This document shows positions 1 to 10,128 of a DNA stretch of 64,000 bases, in pieces; the stretch's first letter is position 1; each line of letters starts with the position of its first letter. The stretch is from assembly GCA_963675135.1 (NCBI GenBank), contig OY776129.1:70587348-70651347 (forward strand), in the 5' to 3' direction. Source of the stretch: Galeopsis tetrahit. Its lineage: Eukaryota > Streptophyta > Magnoliopsida > Lamiales > Lamiaceae. The translations under genes and the position numbers were made by a program. Below the pieces are notes generated by a model. That model was not told the origin of the DNA and did not search any database. It saw only the letters and a program-made list of their open reading frames with translations.

Positions 1-63
1 CTTGTCAAATCATACCTTTCTATCAACTTAATTCAATTTTTTAATTCAAATTATATTTATTTA

Positions 64-997
64 GAGCATGATTGGTATGGGGTAATGGGCTTAGAATGGA
101 ATGAGTACCTATTCCTAATCTCATGATTGGTATGTTTTTTTACACGGAATCGTGATTCCTCGTGGAATGGTGATTCCCAAAAATAAAGAATTCTGATTCC
201 TCTCCATCCCCTTATCTTTACCCATTCCATTCTACGTGAAATCAAATTATTTTTATTTTCTAAAAAAAAAAAAATCATTAAAAAAATATTTTTACAAAAT
301 TATCCTTATCAACAATTAAAAAGATTTTCATTAACCCTCTTATCCAACCTTAATCCACAATTAAATACAATATTCATTAACCTAATTCATAAAGATGCTG
401 AGAAAGAACGCAAAAGAGAAAAAACGCAGAACGCTAAGAAAAAAACACAGAACGCTGAGAAAAAAACGCAGAAGAGAAGAACCGCTAAGAAAAAAACGCA
501 GAAGAGAAGAACGCTGAGAAAAAAACGCAAGAAGAGAAGAACGCTGAGAAAAAAACAAAACGCAGAAGAGAAGAACGCTGAGAAAAAACACAGAAGAGAA
601 GAACTAGTCAAGTAGTGTATTGTTCTATATATATACATAAGAAATCTCTGATTCATATATATATATGGGTAAAAATGTATATCATTTTTTTTTAATGAAC
701 GATTATTTATATTTAGTTTTATTATTAAAATAATAGCATATTAACCAATTTAATATGTTTCTATAAAATATGTATAAGGGTATTTTAGTCATTTAAGATA
801 AACTTTTTACATTATTTTGCATTCATTTTATTATACCAATCATGAGAATGGAATCAATCAAGGAATGATTTTTCCATTCCTTGTCAATACCAATCATGAG
901 AATGACCATTCAGACTTTCATTCCATTCACACATTCATTCCATTCATGAGTTCATTCCATTCAATCACATTTTCATTCAGTCATACCAATCATGCCC
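64..997. mobile_element. PIF/Harbinger (Tourist-like) non-autonomous element
   Basis: The ends are near-perfect 16-bp inverted repeats: GAGCATGATTGGTATG at 64-79, and CATACCAATCATGCCC at 982-997. They differ at one position. TTA flanks both sides (61-63 and 998-1000), the 3-bp target duplication typical of PIF/Harbinger and Tourist elements. Shorter copies of the terminal motif recur inside (about 122-135 and 888-900), so the ends are partly reiterated. The interior has no transposase frame. It holds a lysine-codon-like A-rich minisatellite (394-605) and A+T-rich filler. Classification rests on TIR and target site only. Confidence 0.8.
394..605. repeat. A-rich minisatellite inside the Tourist-like element
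   Basis: Imperfect tandem units combine AGAACGCTGAG, AAAAAAACGC and AGAAGAGAAG in changing order, with roughly 25-38 bp per unit. Units vary by GCTGAG/GCTAAG and by insertion of AACAAA. The long open frames read here on the minus strand (Phe/Leu/Ser-rich) are by-products of the repeat and are not genes. Confidence 0.8.
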
Positions 998-1159
998 TTA
1001 GTTTTTTATTTATATTTCATTCAGATTTTTTATTCAAAAATTTAATTTATATTTTATTCAATTTCTACTCAATTATTTTGTTGAATTTTTTTTTCGAAAG
1101 TTTTAAGTCAATTTTTTTAGTTCATTTTTCTTTGTTCAATTTTTTTTAATTTGTATGTT

Positions 1160-1390
1160 TTACATAATTAAATATTGAATATCAACACATATATTGAATA
1201 ATTAAATATTGAATATCAACACATATATAATTATATTGAATATTGAACACCGCATATCGATATATATTGAATATAATTAAACAGTGAATTTCAACATAAC
1301 ACTGAACATTAATATATATATTGAATATTAATTTATATTTTACTCCATTATTGAATATTAAACACAGAATATCGATATATATTGAATAAG
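1160..1390. repeat. A+T-rich tandem repeat
   Basis: A roughly 31-bp unit (core ATTGAATATCAACACATAT) is repeated in direct orientation at about 1167-1229, followed by degenerate ATTGAATATTAA-type units up to about 1390. No coding potential is visible. Confidence 0.7.
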
Positions 1391-1660
1391 ATGGTGCCAA
1401 AAAAAGAAAGATACTGCCCTCTTAACAAAAGAAAAGAATGAAATGCGGATAAGAAGAAAACAAAACAAACTGAAGTAAATAAGATGGTTTCCAGTGCTTC
1501 TAATCAGAATCAATTATCATCAAAGATTGAAATTCATTCTTAACAGCCTAATTCCAGATTTTAGTCCAATTCCAACACCAAAAGCAAGAATACCAGGAGC
1601 GACTGCTCACATAGCTGACATCAACAGTGCCCAAGTCAATACCATTTTGCAGCGATGCCC

Positions 1661-1742
1661 TGAATCTCTGAGTAAGTGAAAATTGAATCTTTGTTGGAAA
1701 ATGAATCTCTGAGTAAGTGGAAATGGAATCTTTGTTGGAAAA
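1661..1742. repeat. 41-bp tandem duplication
   Basis: Two adjacent copies of a 41-bp unit beginning TGAATCTCTGAGTAAGTG start at 1661 and 1702 and differ at two or three bases. The low divergence suggests a fairly recent slippage or unequal-exchange event. Confidence 0.75.
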
Positions 1743-1895
1743 TAAAAGGCAGAGTATGAAGTCTTTAAAGGATAAGGATATACAAAAGCGAAAAGTTCAA
1801 CATAAACATTTCATACTATGATTTAAGCAGTAAAAGTTCCACCAACTAAATCAGCAAATCATTCTAAAGTTGAAGCACAGATGACCAGATAGCTT

Positions 1896-2301
1896 GAGCA
1901 TCCACGGGGTTTTCACACATGCTTACAGAGTGTGAATGAGAGCATCTCATTTTTTTGGGAACACCTTCAATAATAGCGCTATCAAAGAGAGCGGCTGATC
2001 TTTCCCTGTCTCTCTTTTTCACCATACTACTATCATATTACTTAAATCTTAGCTGCTTTCAGCAATAAAAGCAGCTACCTTTTCGCACATACTCTCGTGA
2101 GCATCAACGGGGTTTTCACACATGCTTACAGAGTGTGAATGAGAGCATCTCATTTTTTTGGGAACACCTTCAATAATAGCGCTATCAAAGAGAGCGGCTG
2201 ATCTTTCTCTGTCTCTCTTTTTCACCATACTACTATCATATTACTTAAATCTTAGCTGCTTTCAGCAATAAAAGCAGCTACCTTTTCGCACATACTCTCG
2301 T
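1896..2301. repeat. 203-bp tandem duplication reaching into B3 coding remnant
   Basis: Two head-to-tail copies of 203 bp (1896-2098 and 2099-2301) differ at about two positions. Each copy contains, on the minus strand, the remnant coding tail of the B3 exon (frame ...VFDESMCEKVAAF), so the 3' end of that fragment exists twice. Near-identity points to a recent duplication. Confidence 0.85.
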
Positions 2302-2311
2302 CAAAAACTTG

Positions 2312-2527
2312 CTATGTGAAGTTCAAATCCCCATCATACCTAAAATCTATTGAATCACCTTGCTCAAGAAAGTGATCTTTAACAAAATCCCCCCACCCAT
2401 CATTAAGGAAAATACCATTTACAACCACTATTAACTCCACAAACCACTTCTTCCCACTATGACCTACTAAAACTGTTGTACTAGGAGCTGTTCCTTCCAT
2501 ATATTTTACAAAGTTACACGGAATATT
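2312..2527 (-). pseudogene. B3 DNA-binding domain exon fragment (REM type)
   Basis: The frame reads from a clean splice acceptor (CTCTCAG before 2527) and resembles a REM-type plant B3 domain: IPCNFVKYM, a KKWFVELI strand, FLNDGWGDFVKDHFLEQGD, then IDFRYDGDLNFT. B3 domains bind DNA in plant transcription factors. A TAG stop at 2312-2314 cuts the frame. Beyond it the same frame continues with QVFDESMCEKVAAF, which looks like the normal continuation, so the stop is probably a nonsense mutation. Only part of one domain is present and no first exon is visible upstream. It sits on the same strand as the NOP10 and thymidine-kinase fragments. I infer a captured or decayed fragment, not a working gene. 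Confidence 0.7.
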
Positions 2528-3245
2528 CTGAGAGGGGGAAAAAATAAAAAATATCAGAACTGCATCAAAATTACAATGCAAATAATAAGTATTCACATAC
2601 ATTAACCATATTATTATTCTTAAGGCGAACCTTCAGTTCTAACTTCTAAAGCAATGCTTGTCTTCTTCAACCTTCAACCTGAATATAATCAATGTTGACA
2701 GCTCTATTGTCATCTCCTAAGTGTCACAAGCATATATATTTTACAAATTCTCACAAATCCAAGCTAGTAACACATTAAGATATGTTGTGCAATATCCACA
2801 ATTCTTCTTTTCTAAAGCCTAAAACAAGGTTTTCTTTGTTTCATTTGAAATAACAAGTTTAATAAGAAATTTAACACGATTAGGTTGTTTGAGAAGTTTT
2901 AAGTAGGTGATTGCTGATTGGTTTTGGCTGTTTCTCTTAAAATTTAACACGATTAGGTCATTTTGAGCAGTTTTAAGTTAGAAAATATAAAATTAAAATT
3001 GCAGCATCTCACTCAAGAATTTACCTTTTTTAAATAAATTACAACACTTGTTGCAGTACAATCAAATTTGAAAATACTATTTATTCAAAGAAGCAAGCAC
3101 ATATACAATAAAACATAAAGTGAATTGCAAAACACCAATTGTCTCTGAATTCAAATGGAAAATTATAAAAAACTACAATAATAACAATGGAAGGTATCGT
3201 AGAAGTGTGAATTTCACATCTAACAGAAATAAAACTTATAAATAC

Positions 3246-3299
3246 CTTCGTGGTGTAAACTTTTTCACCATTTTCATTGATATACGCTAGGAGATACAT
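3246..3299 (-). pseudogene. NOP10 first-exon fragment (H/ACA snoRNP subunit)
   Basis: An ATG at 3299 opens an 18-residue stretch, MYLLAYINENGEKVYTTK, ending at a good splice donor (AAG|GTATTT). This is very close to the N-terminus of the small H/ACA ribonucleoprotein subunit NOP10, which works in rRNA pseudouridylation. The rest of NOP10 (about 46 more residues) was not found on the minus strand between here and the B3 fragment, where a following exon would lie. Taken with its neighbours, I read it as a single captured exon. The short length limits certainty, but the residue match is specific. Confidence 0.6.
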
Positions 3300-3498
3300 C
3301 TTCGGAAACGCTCAAACTGCACTCAGATATCATAAAATTAGTCTTGAGAAAACAATATGTATAATCTTGAACAAAAACAAAAGCGGATCTTCTGTGTGTG
3401 TGTTTTTCCCCATCTGGAAATGTAAGAGAAAGGAGAGAAACAAATATTTGAAAATGAGATAGAGATAGAGAAATAAAGAGATCTGGATTTGAATTTAC

Positions 3499-3777
3499 GT
3501 TGTGATATGCCTCGGCGCCGATCTTGTGTTTAAATGATAAGAGATCCGGCAACGGCCAACAGGGGAAATTATCCCAAACGAATTCGCTAAAAAGATCTGA
3601 TTAATTTAAATAACTGATTTAGAAATCAATCAGATCGAGTAAAAGAAATTACCTGTCGGAATCAGCTTCGGCCCTAACGCGGTGGAGGTGGGCGGTAGTT
3701 TTGCCGGCAAATATTGGACCCACGACGATATGTACCTCGCCGGAGCGTGGGTGGGGATGGGAGGGAGGCGGAGACAT
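3499..3777 (-). pseudogene. Thymidine kinase (TK1-type) N-terminal exon fragments
   Basis: Two exons can be read. Exon 1 (3777-3653) starts at ATG, has a proline-rich leader, then GEVHIVVGPIFAGKTTAHL: the P-loop of cellular TK1-type thymidine kinase, with I where M is usual. A GT donor follows. Exon 2 (3586-3499) begins after TTTTTAG and reads FPCWPLPDLLSFKHKIGAEA, matching the TK1 segment that precedes the catalytic DEAQFF motif. The joint keeps frame. However, about 20 residues that normally lie between these segments are missing, and DEAQFF, the zinc-binding part and the C-terminus are absent. It cannot be an active kinase. It lies next to NOP10 and B3 fragments in the same orientation. 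Confidence 0.75.
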
Positions 3778-4022
3778 GATTAGAGGAGTGAAGTGAAATT
3801 GGAATGAATGGGGGGTTGGGGAGAGGGAGGAGAAGGCAATATTAATTGTTTGAGAGGGAGGAAAAAGAAAGAAGAAGGGTAAGAAAGACAATTTACAAGA
3901 AAATATGTAGTGTTAAGAACTAAAAAAGTGACTTGTACTTTTGAACTCTGAAGAGGCGAAATATGTATTAATAAGTCAATAATCTCCTATTTTATCTCTA
4001 CTCTTAAAACTTCCACTTTTTA

Positions 4023-4135
4023 GATGGGGTCAGTCCATATAGAGCACAAAACTCTGGCTTTAAATGGGATCTCCGCAAGTGGACGATGGGATTGGTCCCG
4101 CGAGATTAGCCGGATACCTGAGATTTATAAAAAAT
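4023..4135 (+). mobile_element. SINE-like retroposon
   Basis: A short insert ends GGATTAGCC-like (GAGATTAGCCGGATACC) followed by an A-rich tail (TTATAAAAAA). It is bracketed by the direct repeat CACTTTTTA (4014-4022 and 4136-4144). The GATTAGCCGGATACC-type end resembles 3' regions of plant tRNA-derived SINEs as I recall them. I could not identify confident A and B promoter boxes, so family placement is tentative. Confidence 0.45.
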
Positions 4136-4204
4136 CACTTTTTATATAAACAATCAATTTTCTTTAAAACACGTGTCCAACTCAAATGAGAATTACATAG
4201 TTTT

Positions 4205-4447
4205 CCCTCCGTCACATTATAAGTTTTCCACTTTCCTTTTTTGGATGTCTCACAATAAGTTTTTCATTCTATTTTTTGCAACTTATTTTCTCTCTCTCAA
4301 TCCCATCACTTATATTTTATTACACTTCATCTCATAATAATCTATTATTTTCTCTCTCATCATATCGATTGTATTACATCTATTATTAATTTTATCATAT
4401 TACTTAATCAAAACACATAAAAAAAATTTATATTGAAACGGAGGGAG
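4205..4447. mobile_element. Stowaway-type MITE
   Basis: The ends are CCCTCCGTCACATTATAAG on the left and ACGGAGGGAG on the right, the CTCCCTCCGTC signature seen at several other places in this window. It is about 240 bp, A+T-rich and non-coding. The flanking TA duplication is not clean here. Confidence 0.7.
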
Positions 4448-5416
4448 TGTAAAAATGTACGGAGGACATGGTAAAACCAACATTAAATTTACAAATAGTC
4501 TGAAAAATGTTTGATTATATAAATTATTAATCGGAATTCATTAAAATAGCCCCAAACAAACAAGCCCACTACCAAAAAAAAGAGTCACCAATTTTTACAA
4601 TTTGTCATATTTAAAATAGCGGTGTATCAATGTTGGAGCAAGCCCACCAAGTGCATTCGGAATAAAAATTGAAATATGTTGTACAAATCAAATTGAGTGT
4701 ACGATAAAAAAGATGAATTATACTTTGGGTAATTCATTTAAACTGAGGGAGCATATACAGTATGCTTGTACAAGGGGGGTAAATAATACTATAGTTCATG
4801 TAAAACTGGTTGATTATAAAAATCTTATCTAAAAACACTAGAAAATTGTACTCCGTATCTTCATCTAGAAGAAATTGGATGCGAGTACAAAGATGTACTG
4901 GACTAGTACACATTTCAAATAAATCATGTACATTTCACAACATGCAGTACAATCAACTCTATATAATGCAAACAATTGCCCATGCTTGTCTCCCACAATT
5001 CAAAATTCGAAATATTTTAAGTGGAACGGTCCAACAGGGGTGTCATGAGACCACACGTAAATTAATAAAAAAAAAAACGTGTGTTCTCATGTCGTCCCTG
5101 CCGGGCTTTTTTCATTCAATTAAATTACAACCGAGTCTCAAACTATTGTAAGTGTTTATTTGATTTTTTTTTTTTTGGTCTTTGTCAACATGTTTCTTAT
5201 TTAAGAAAATGACTACTACAGTTTTTTGTTTTTTATTTTAGCACTTTGCATTTTTTTCTCTTGGGTGCAGTAGGTCCAATTCTTTATTGAGGGGGTCAAA
5301 TACATGGATTGCTCGTAATTGTTACTTATCAAATGCAAATTAATTACACATTAAAATTGATTTACCAAGGAAAGTTTCCTTGAGTCCCCATCCTCAAAAA
5401 AAGTTTGGATTGATAC
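4448..5416. other. Intergenic, no feature seen
   Basis: A+T-rich DNA with short open frames of no recognisable content. I see no gene, RNA or clear repeat boundary. Confidence 0.6.
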
Positions 5417-6118
5417 AGTGACGGAGCCAGAAACTAACCGATGGGGGGCCCAATTATGAATAATAAATTTCGCTTTTAATATGTATAATTTTTTTTGAAA
5501 CATATAATATATTACTAATGAATCAAGTTAAGTTTTAATATGTCATTCCACTCATTACCTACAAAATACGGAGTAATATTTATACAGTCAATATACGAAC
5601 ATTTTTTAATTTTTATGGTTTAAATTGTTATATACTTCACTCGTTTCATATTGATTGACGCTATTAGTCTTAATTCTTGTTTTAAAAATTTATCATTTTT
5701 AGTTATTTTTACCACGTTTCTCCCTAAATTACTCATATGTAAATTTCTATAATTTTTATTTTAATACTTTTTCATCTTTCTTTCTTGATAATTGAAGCAA
5801 GTTATTCCACTCTCTTATACTTTCATTCATTTTTTCCCTCGGTCTTTCATTATAATGAAAGATAAATTTGTAAAAAAAAATGTTATTTAATTATACACGA
5901 AACAAGTAGTACTTATAAGACGGAAAAAGTAATAATTGCACTACTAATATTTTATTAATACACTTAGAAATTGTTATATAACTATTAAATATGATTAATT
6001 ATAATAATTTTTCATCTATTTTTTATTATTTAATATTTTTTAAAAAATTATTAAAAAAAATTTGTAAAATGGGTGGGGGGCCCAGTGACCCCCCCGGCCC
6101 CTCTCTCCCTCCGTCCCT
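5417..6118. mobile_element. MULE-type non-autonomous element with 9-bp TSD
   Basis: Ends are inverted: AGTGACGGAG at 5417, and CTCCGTCCCT ending at 6118 (one mismatch). The matching GC-rich sub-terminal runs (GGGGGGCCCA near 5445, GGGGGGCCCA near 6074) extend the inverted repeat. GGATTGATA flanks both sides (5407-5415 and 6119-6127), a perfect 9-bp duplication as left by Mutator-like transposases. No transposase frame is present. The interior is A+T-rich and includes a weak Stowaway-like inverted pair (about 5637-5930). Confidence 0.8.
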
Positions 6119-6484
6119 GGATTGATAAATGTATCCTGATTTACATACGAATTTTAAAATGATTTGAATATATTTTAAATAGTTCAATTATGATCAATTA
6201 CTCTAAAACTATATAATTGAGTGAAAACAATGGTGAGTCAATTTATAATAATTTGTTTGGTAATATTATATAATTCATTTACTACATTTTAGTTGTAGTA
6301 CAAGTTTATATTTTATCAATATTATTGACTTCTCATATTTGGAAAATTCGATCAGAATATGTCAAAAATTTATATTTTATCAATATTATTAACGTCTCAC
6401 GTAATACGCGTGACGTGACAAATATCTCCAAAACTGATCGAACAATGATTCTTAGTTGTGAAAAAAGGTGATAATAACCAACCC

Positions 6485-8534
6485 TTAAAAAAAACAACTA
6501 AAGCATGATACATTCTTCGACTTCCTCCCCTTCTTTTTCTTTCTTCGCTGCATACACAAATATATCACAAACATTAGATTTTATATATAAAACAATTAAT
6601 AATTTTAGTAAATTAAACAAATTAATTAATATTTTTTAAAAAGCTATTCAATTCAAATAGAATATGAGTTTTTCATTATTACATTTGCATCCACTCTTAA
6701 AAATATCTATTGTTTCAAGTATGGGTCCAACCTACTAAATCATGTTTATGCAAAGGGAAAAAAATGACATATACTCCATCTTTTAGTTGAAAAGTTAAAT
6801 ATATGGATTTTACCGTCACAAATAAAAGGTCTACTATGAGACTAAGGCCGAGCACATTTAAATTAATTAATAATCATTTGATTAAATCACACTATTAATT
6901 TAGAATAGACTGGATTCACTTAATAAATTAATGAAATATTTCATATGAATTCATGTCGTAGTGTGTCATACAAAATTTTGTCAATTTGTAAAGGTTGACA
7001 CGACTACTAATGAAGAAGAGTCGTTAAGTGACATAAAAAGATATACTCTTTTTTGAGATGTCTTAAATTAGAGTTTTAACATTCATGAATTACTAAAAAA
7101 CGTGTAAGGATTATTTGTGAGTTTGCAAAAGAACTTCACTTCACCATTAATTTGCATATACATGAAAAACATTAATCACCAATTATATTGTACAACGGTA
7201 CAATTTAGACTCAAAGTTAACTTGTTTTAATGGATTATATGATCCAACAAAAAAATAGAATCAAGAATAATAATTCATGTAAAGAAAAATATATATTCAT
7301 GTAAATAATACAGTATCAGTTTGTATTTCAAACTATATTAGTGTTTTATAATATGCATATTGCTTTTGCAAAACAAAAACAAAATAAAAGTTGCAGCTGT
7401 TTGAAAATTTGTGAAAACTAGAAGTATGTCAATTACACGGTGTGATATGGTAAAAAATTATATACTTATTCTTTTTAATATATGAGTATAAAGTAAAAAA
7501 GAGAGAGAGAGGGAGGAAGTATAAAAAGATAAAAATTTGTGTAAGACAGTCTAATGGTGAGATCGTTCACAAATTAATACAAATAAAACATCAATCTCTT
7601 CTAAAGTGTTAAAGCGTCATATCCAAATTATACTTCATCTCACAATGAACGATTTATAATTTGAATATAACGCTTCAACATTTTTTAAAAGAGATGTGTA
7701 TTAATTTGTAGTAATGTTAATATATGAATGATCCCACCGTGAGACCGTTTCAACAATTGTTTGCGTAAATTAAATGTAGATCATTCTACAATCCAAGTCC
7801 ATAATATAAATAGTGATTCACATAGTAAACAATGTTCATGAAATGCTAATGTGGCTATGGCATGTAAAGATCCAAGTGCTCCAAATTTCGACCAAGGGGA
7901 TTTGGATCAAGACAATGTCATAGTTCGTATATAAATACGTAGTAAAATGATGAGTTATTTATCGAACTCAATATCAGCATAAACTATTTGTACTATATTA
8001 TAATGTACAAATAATTTATTCTGATTGAAAATTCGTATTATAACTACGCATCATTACACGTATACATGTATGTATGCACATGATTATTAATTAATATAAT
8101 GTAAATCAAATCAAATAAACTTACCACAGGAGATGGAGAGTTGTCGTCGGGATTAGTGACCAAATTAGTATGTTTGTTGAGAATAAGTTCTCGTTCATTG
8201 CCAAGGCTGTGGTGAGTAGTAGTCACTTGTTTATTAACAATATTTTCCTTGTATTTTTTCTTGTTTGCACGAGCTTCTGAAAAAACTATTGAGTAGTTTG
8301 TTTCTTCTGCATTCTTCCCATCCCAACCTCCAAATTGAGGCACGCTAGACGTAGAAATTCTACTTTTCTGCAATATTGTACATAAGTTTATCCCATAAAT
8401 TAATCACTCGACATAAATAAATGAGAAGTATTGCAAAAACATGTAATTAAAATCATGTGCATATACATGTATAGATGTCGTATGTTGCATTAGTCAATAT
8501 CCCCTTGGTCGAGAAAAGCACATTGACTAATGTT

Positions 8535-8576
<42 letters not shown>

Positions 8577-8661
8577 TTTTACGTCGTATTGTTTGATTTC
8601 AATACGATATAAAAACTATATTTTTAAGTTGGAGACTACTTACCCCCTTGGAGCCTTCCAT
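6485..8661 (-). CDS. NOI/RIN4-type small protein, three exons
   Basis: Exons: 8661-8644, 8367-8125 and 6547-6485, all joined in phase 0, giving 107 residues. Exon 1 is only MEGSKG. Exon 2 carries the NOI (nitrate-induced/AvrRpt-cleavage) motif VPQFGGWD followed by YSIVFSEARANKK. Exon 3, found about 1.6 kb downstream, gives a basic run (RRKKKKGRKSK) and the tail CFSCFF. Adjacent cysteines after a basic run are typical of palmitoylated, plasma-membrane NOI proteins related to the immune regulator RIN4. Splice sites are AGGGG|GTAAGT, TTGCAG|A, GTG|GTAAGT and ATGCAG|C. Intron 2 contains an inverted-repeat MITE. Family and frame are well supported; the specific function is unknown. Confidence 0.8.
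7535..7770. mobile_element. Inverted-repeat MITE in NOI-gene intron 2
   Basis: Two arms of about 100 bp are imperfect inverted repeats. The left carries AATGGTGAGATCGTTCAC and then AATTAATAC. The right carries the complement, around ATGATCCCACCGTGAGACC. The ends match TTGTGTAAGAC and its inverse near TTGTTTGCGTAAA. No target duplication could be fixed. Non-coding. Confidence 0.6.
8539..8572. repeat. (AT)n microsatellite
   Basis: About 17 AT dinucleotides, in intron 1 of the NOI-type gene, 70 bp from the first exon. Likely length-polymorphic. Confidence 0.9.
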
Positions 8662-9227
8662 TGAAGGGGAAAAGAGAAGAGGAGAGAGTAAATGGAATAT
8701 TAACTAATTAATAATTTCAATTAACTAATAAAAAATACTCCAACTCTTTTAACCAGAAGACATGGCATTTAAATAAAAAATTCCAATGCTAAAATGGTTT
8801 CAAACCACTCAATTTTCTGGTGGAAATGGAGGAGAACGAGGGTTTCCAGCTTTCACCACAAAACAATCAAAGTTAGTGGTTGTATGTTTTTAATTTTTTT
8901 ATCGGTGAAGATTATTATTTATTCACCACAAAAAAATTAAAAGCAAAATTTCAACAATACAAAGCCTTATTCATCAACCACTTTTCAAATATTCCATAAA
9001 CGCGCTTAATTAATTAGAGAATAGTTGGTCTTGTAAATTAATTTTACATGAACATATTTACAACTAATATATTATAGTAGTAAAAAAAATTAATATATTT
9101 TAATAAAATAATTAATATAATTAAAAGGAATGGACAAATTGCAAAAAAACAATATTTATTTTTACCACTAATTACATTTCAAGGACGAACTTTGTATTTT
9201 ATAAAGTCTGCACTCGGTGGTGGATAT

Positions 9228-9425
9228 GCTAAACTGTGGTGGATGCCGTGACTAACTCGACGGTTATGAACTCGTGTTTGGAGATATTATTGAAGGTTGC
9301 AAGAGACAACTGAGAATTTATCCCTCATTGTATGGTTAGGTGGGTAAATCGTAAAGCCAATTATATGACGCATAATTTAGTTAAGACTTTCAGAAATTTT
9401 CCGAGTCCTCATTATTGAATCAATC
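9228..9425 (+). pseudogene. LINE RNase H remnant
   Basis: Broken frames read VVDAVTNST, then VFGDIIEGCKRQLRIYPS, then WVNRKANYMTHNLVKTFRNF. This matches the C-terminal RNase H region carried by many plant LINE polyproteins, where a VNRxAN..AH.L motif is typical. At least two frameshifts and a TGA stop separate the pieces. It lies about 320 bp upstream of the SF3B6 start, where its relics may form part of that gene's upstream region. Confidence 0.65.
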
Positions 9426-9747
9426 TTTGTAGATAACTTTCCCGATTATATTTGTTCTTGTTAAGCCTCCCCAATACTATTTGTTCTTATTAATTTTTTG
9501 AGGTGTGCTTTGAAAAGAAAAAAAAAAAACAAAGTATGCCCTAAACTTTTAAATTGTTAAAAAAGATAAAACAAAATTGCGGCACATGCTCTATTTAGGG
9601 AAGAAAAAAAAAGGCGAAACATATTATTTGAACAAAGCGTATTCAAAGTTTCAGCGTTTTTCTTGTTCCTAAACCCCACGCAATTAAACCAAATCTCCCA
9701 ATTTTATGCCCTAGAACCGTAATTCAGGAACCTTCAAGATCTCAGCA

Positions 9748-10128
9748 ATGGCAGCAGCAATGAGCCTCCGCAAAGGAAACACTCGCCTCCCGCCGGAGGT
9801 GAACCGGGTTCTGTACGTGCGCAATTTGCCGTTCAATATTACGAGCGAGGAGATGTACGATATATTCGGCAAGTACGGCGCCATACGGCAGATTCGCATA
9901 GGAACGAATAAGGATACAAGGGGCACCGCCTTCATAGTGTACGAGGATATATACGACGCGAAGACCGCCGTTGATCACCTGTCCGGCTTCAATGTCGCCA
10001 ACAGGTATTTGATTGTTTTGTATTATCAACAGGCGAAGATGGGCAAGAAATTTGATCAGAGGAAGAAGGAGGAGGAGATTCAAAAGCTTCAGGAGAAGTA
10101 CGGGATTAGTACTCCTAAAGATAAGTAA
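9748..10128 (+). CDS. SF3B6: Splicing factor 3B subunit 6 (SF3b14/p14)
   Basis: An intronless frame of 126 residues, the usual length for this family. One RRM fills most of it: RNP2 VLYVRNL at 21-27 and RNP1 RGTAFIVY at 58-65. It ends with the conserved basic tail KMGKKFDQRKKEEEIQKL. SF3B6/p14 is part of the U2 snRNP SF3b complex and contacts the branch-point region of introns in the nucleus. Two in-frame ATGs lie close together (codons 1 and 5); the first is used here. The gene converges on the CDPK gene. Conservation leaves little doubt. Confidence 0.95.
   Translation: MAAAMSLRKGNTRLPPEVNRVLYVRNLPFNITSEEMYDIFGKYGAIRQIRIGTNKDTRGTAFIVYEDIYDAKTAVDHLSGFNVANRYLIVLYYQQAKMGKKFDQRKKEEEIQKLQEKYGISTPKDK

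Noticed and set aside
382..656. Phe/Leu/Ser-rich open frames on the minus strand
   Set aside because: They arise from the A-rich minisatellite and have no family resemblance or initiation context.
1494..1679. 61-codon open frame (and a minus-strand frame LAFGVGIGLKSG)
   Set aside because: Either strand reads plausibly, but neither matches a family I recognise. It may be another captured piece; not supported enough to list as a gene.
3274..3462. Other open frames across the fragment cluster
   Set aside because: They run through introns or opposite strands of the TK and NOP10 pieces.
2312..3777. A working thymidine kinase, NOP10 or B3 gene
   Set aside because: Each is only a small part of its protein; the catalytic or later exons are absent and the B3 frame has a stop.
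5637..5930. Stowaway MITE inside the MULE-type element
   Set aside because: The ends (ACTTCACTCGTTTCATATTG and a GACGGAAAAAGTA-like right end) are too diverged to fix boundaries; mentioned only within the host element.
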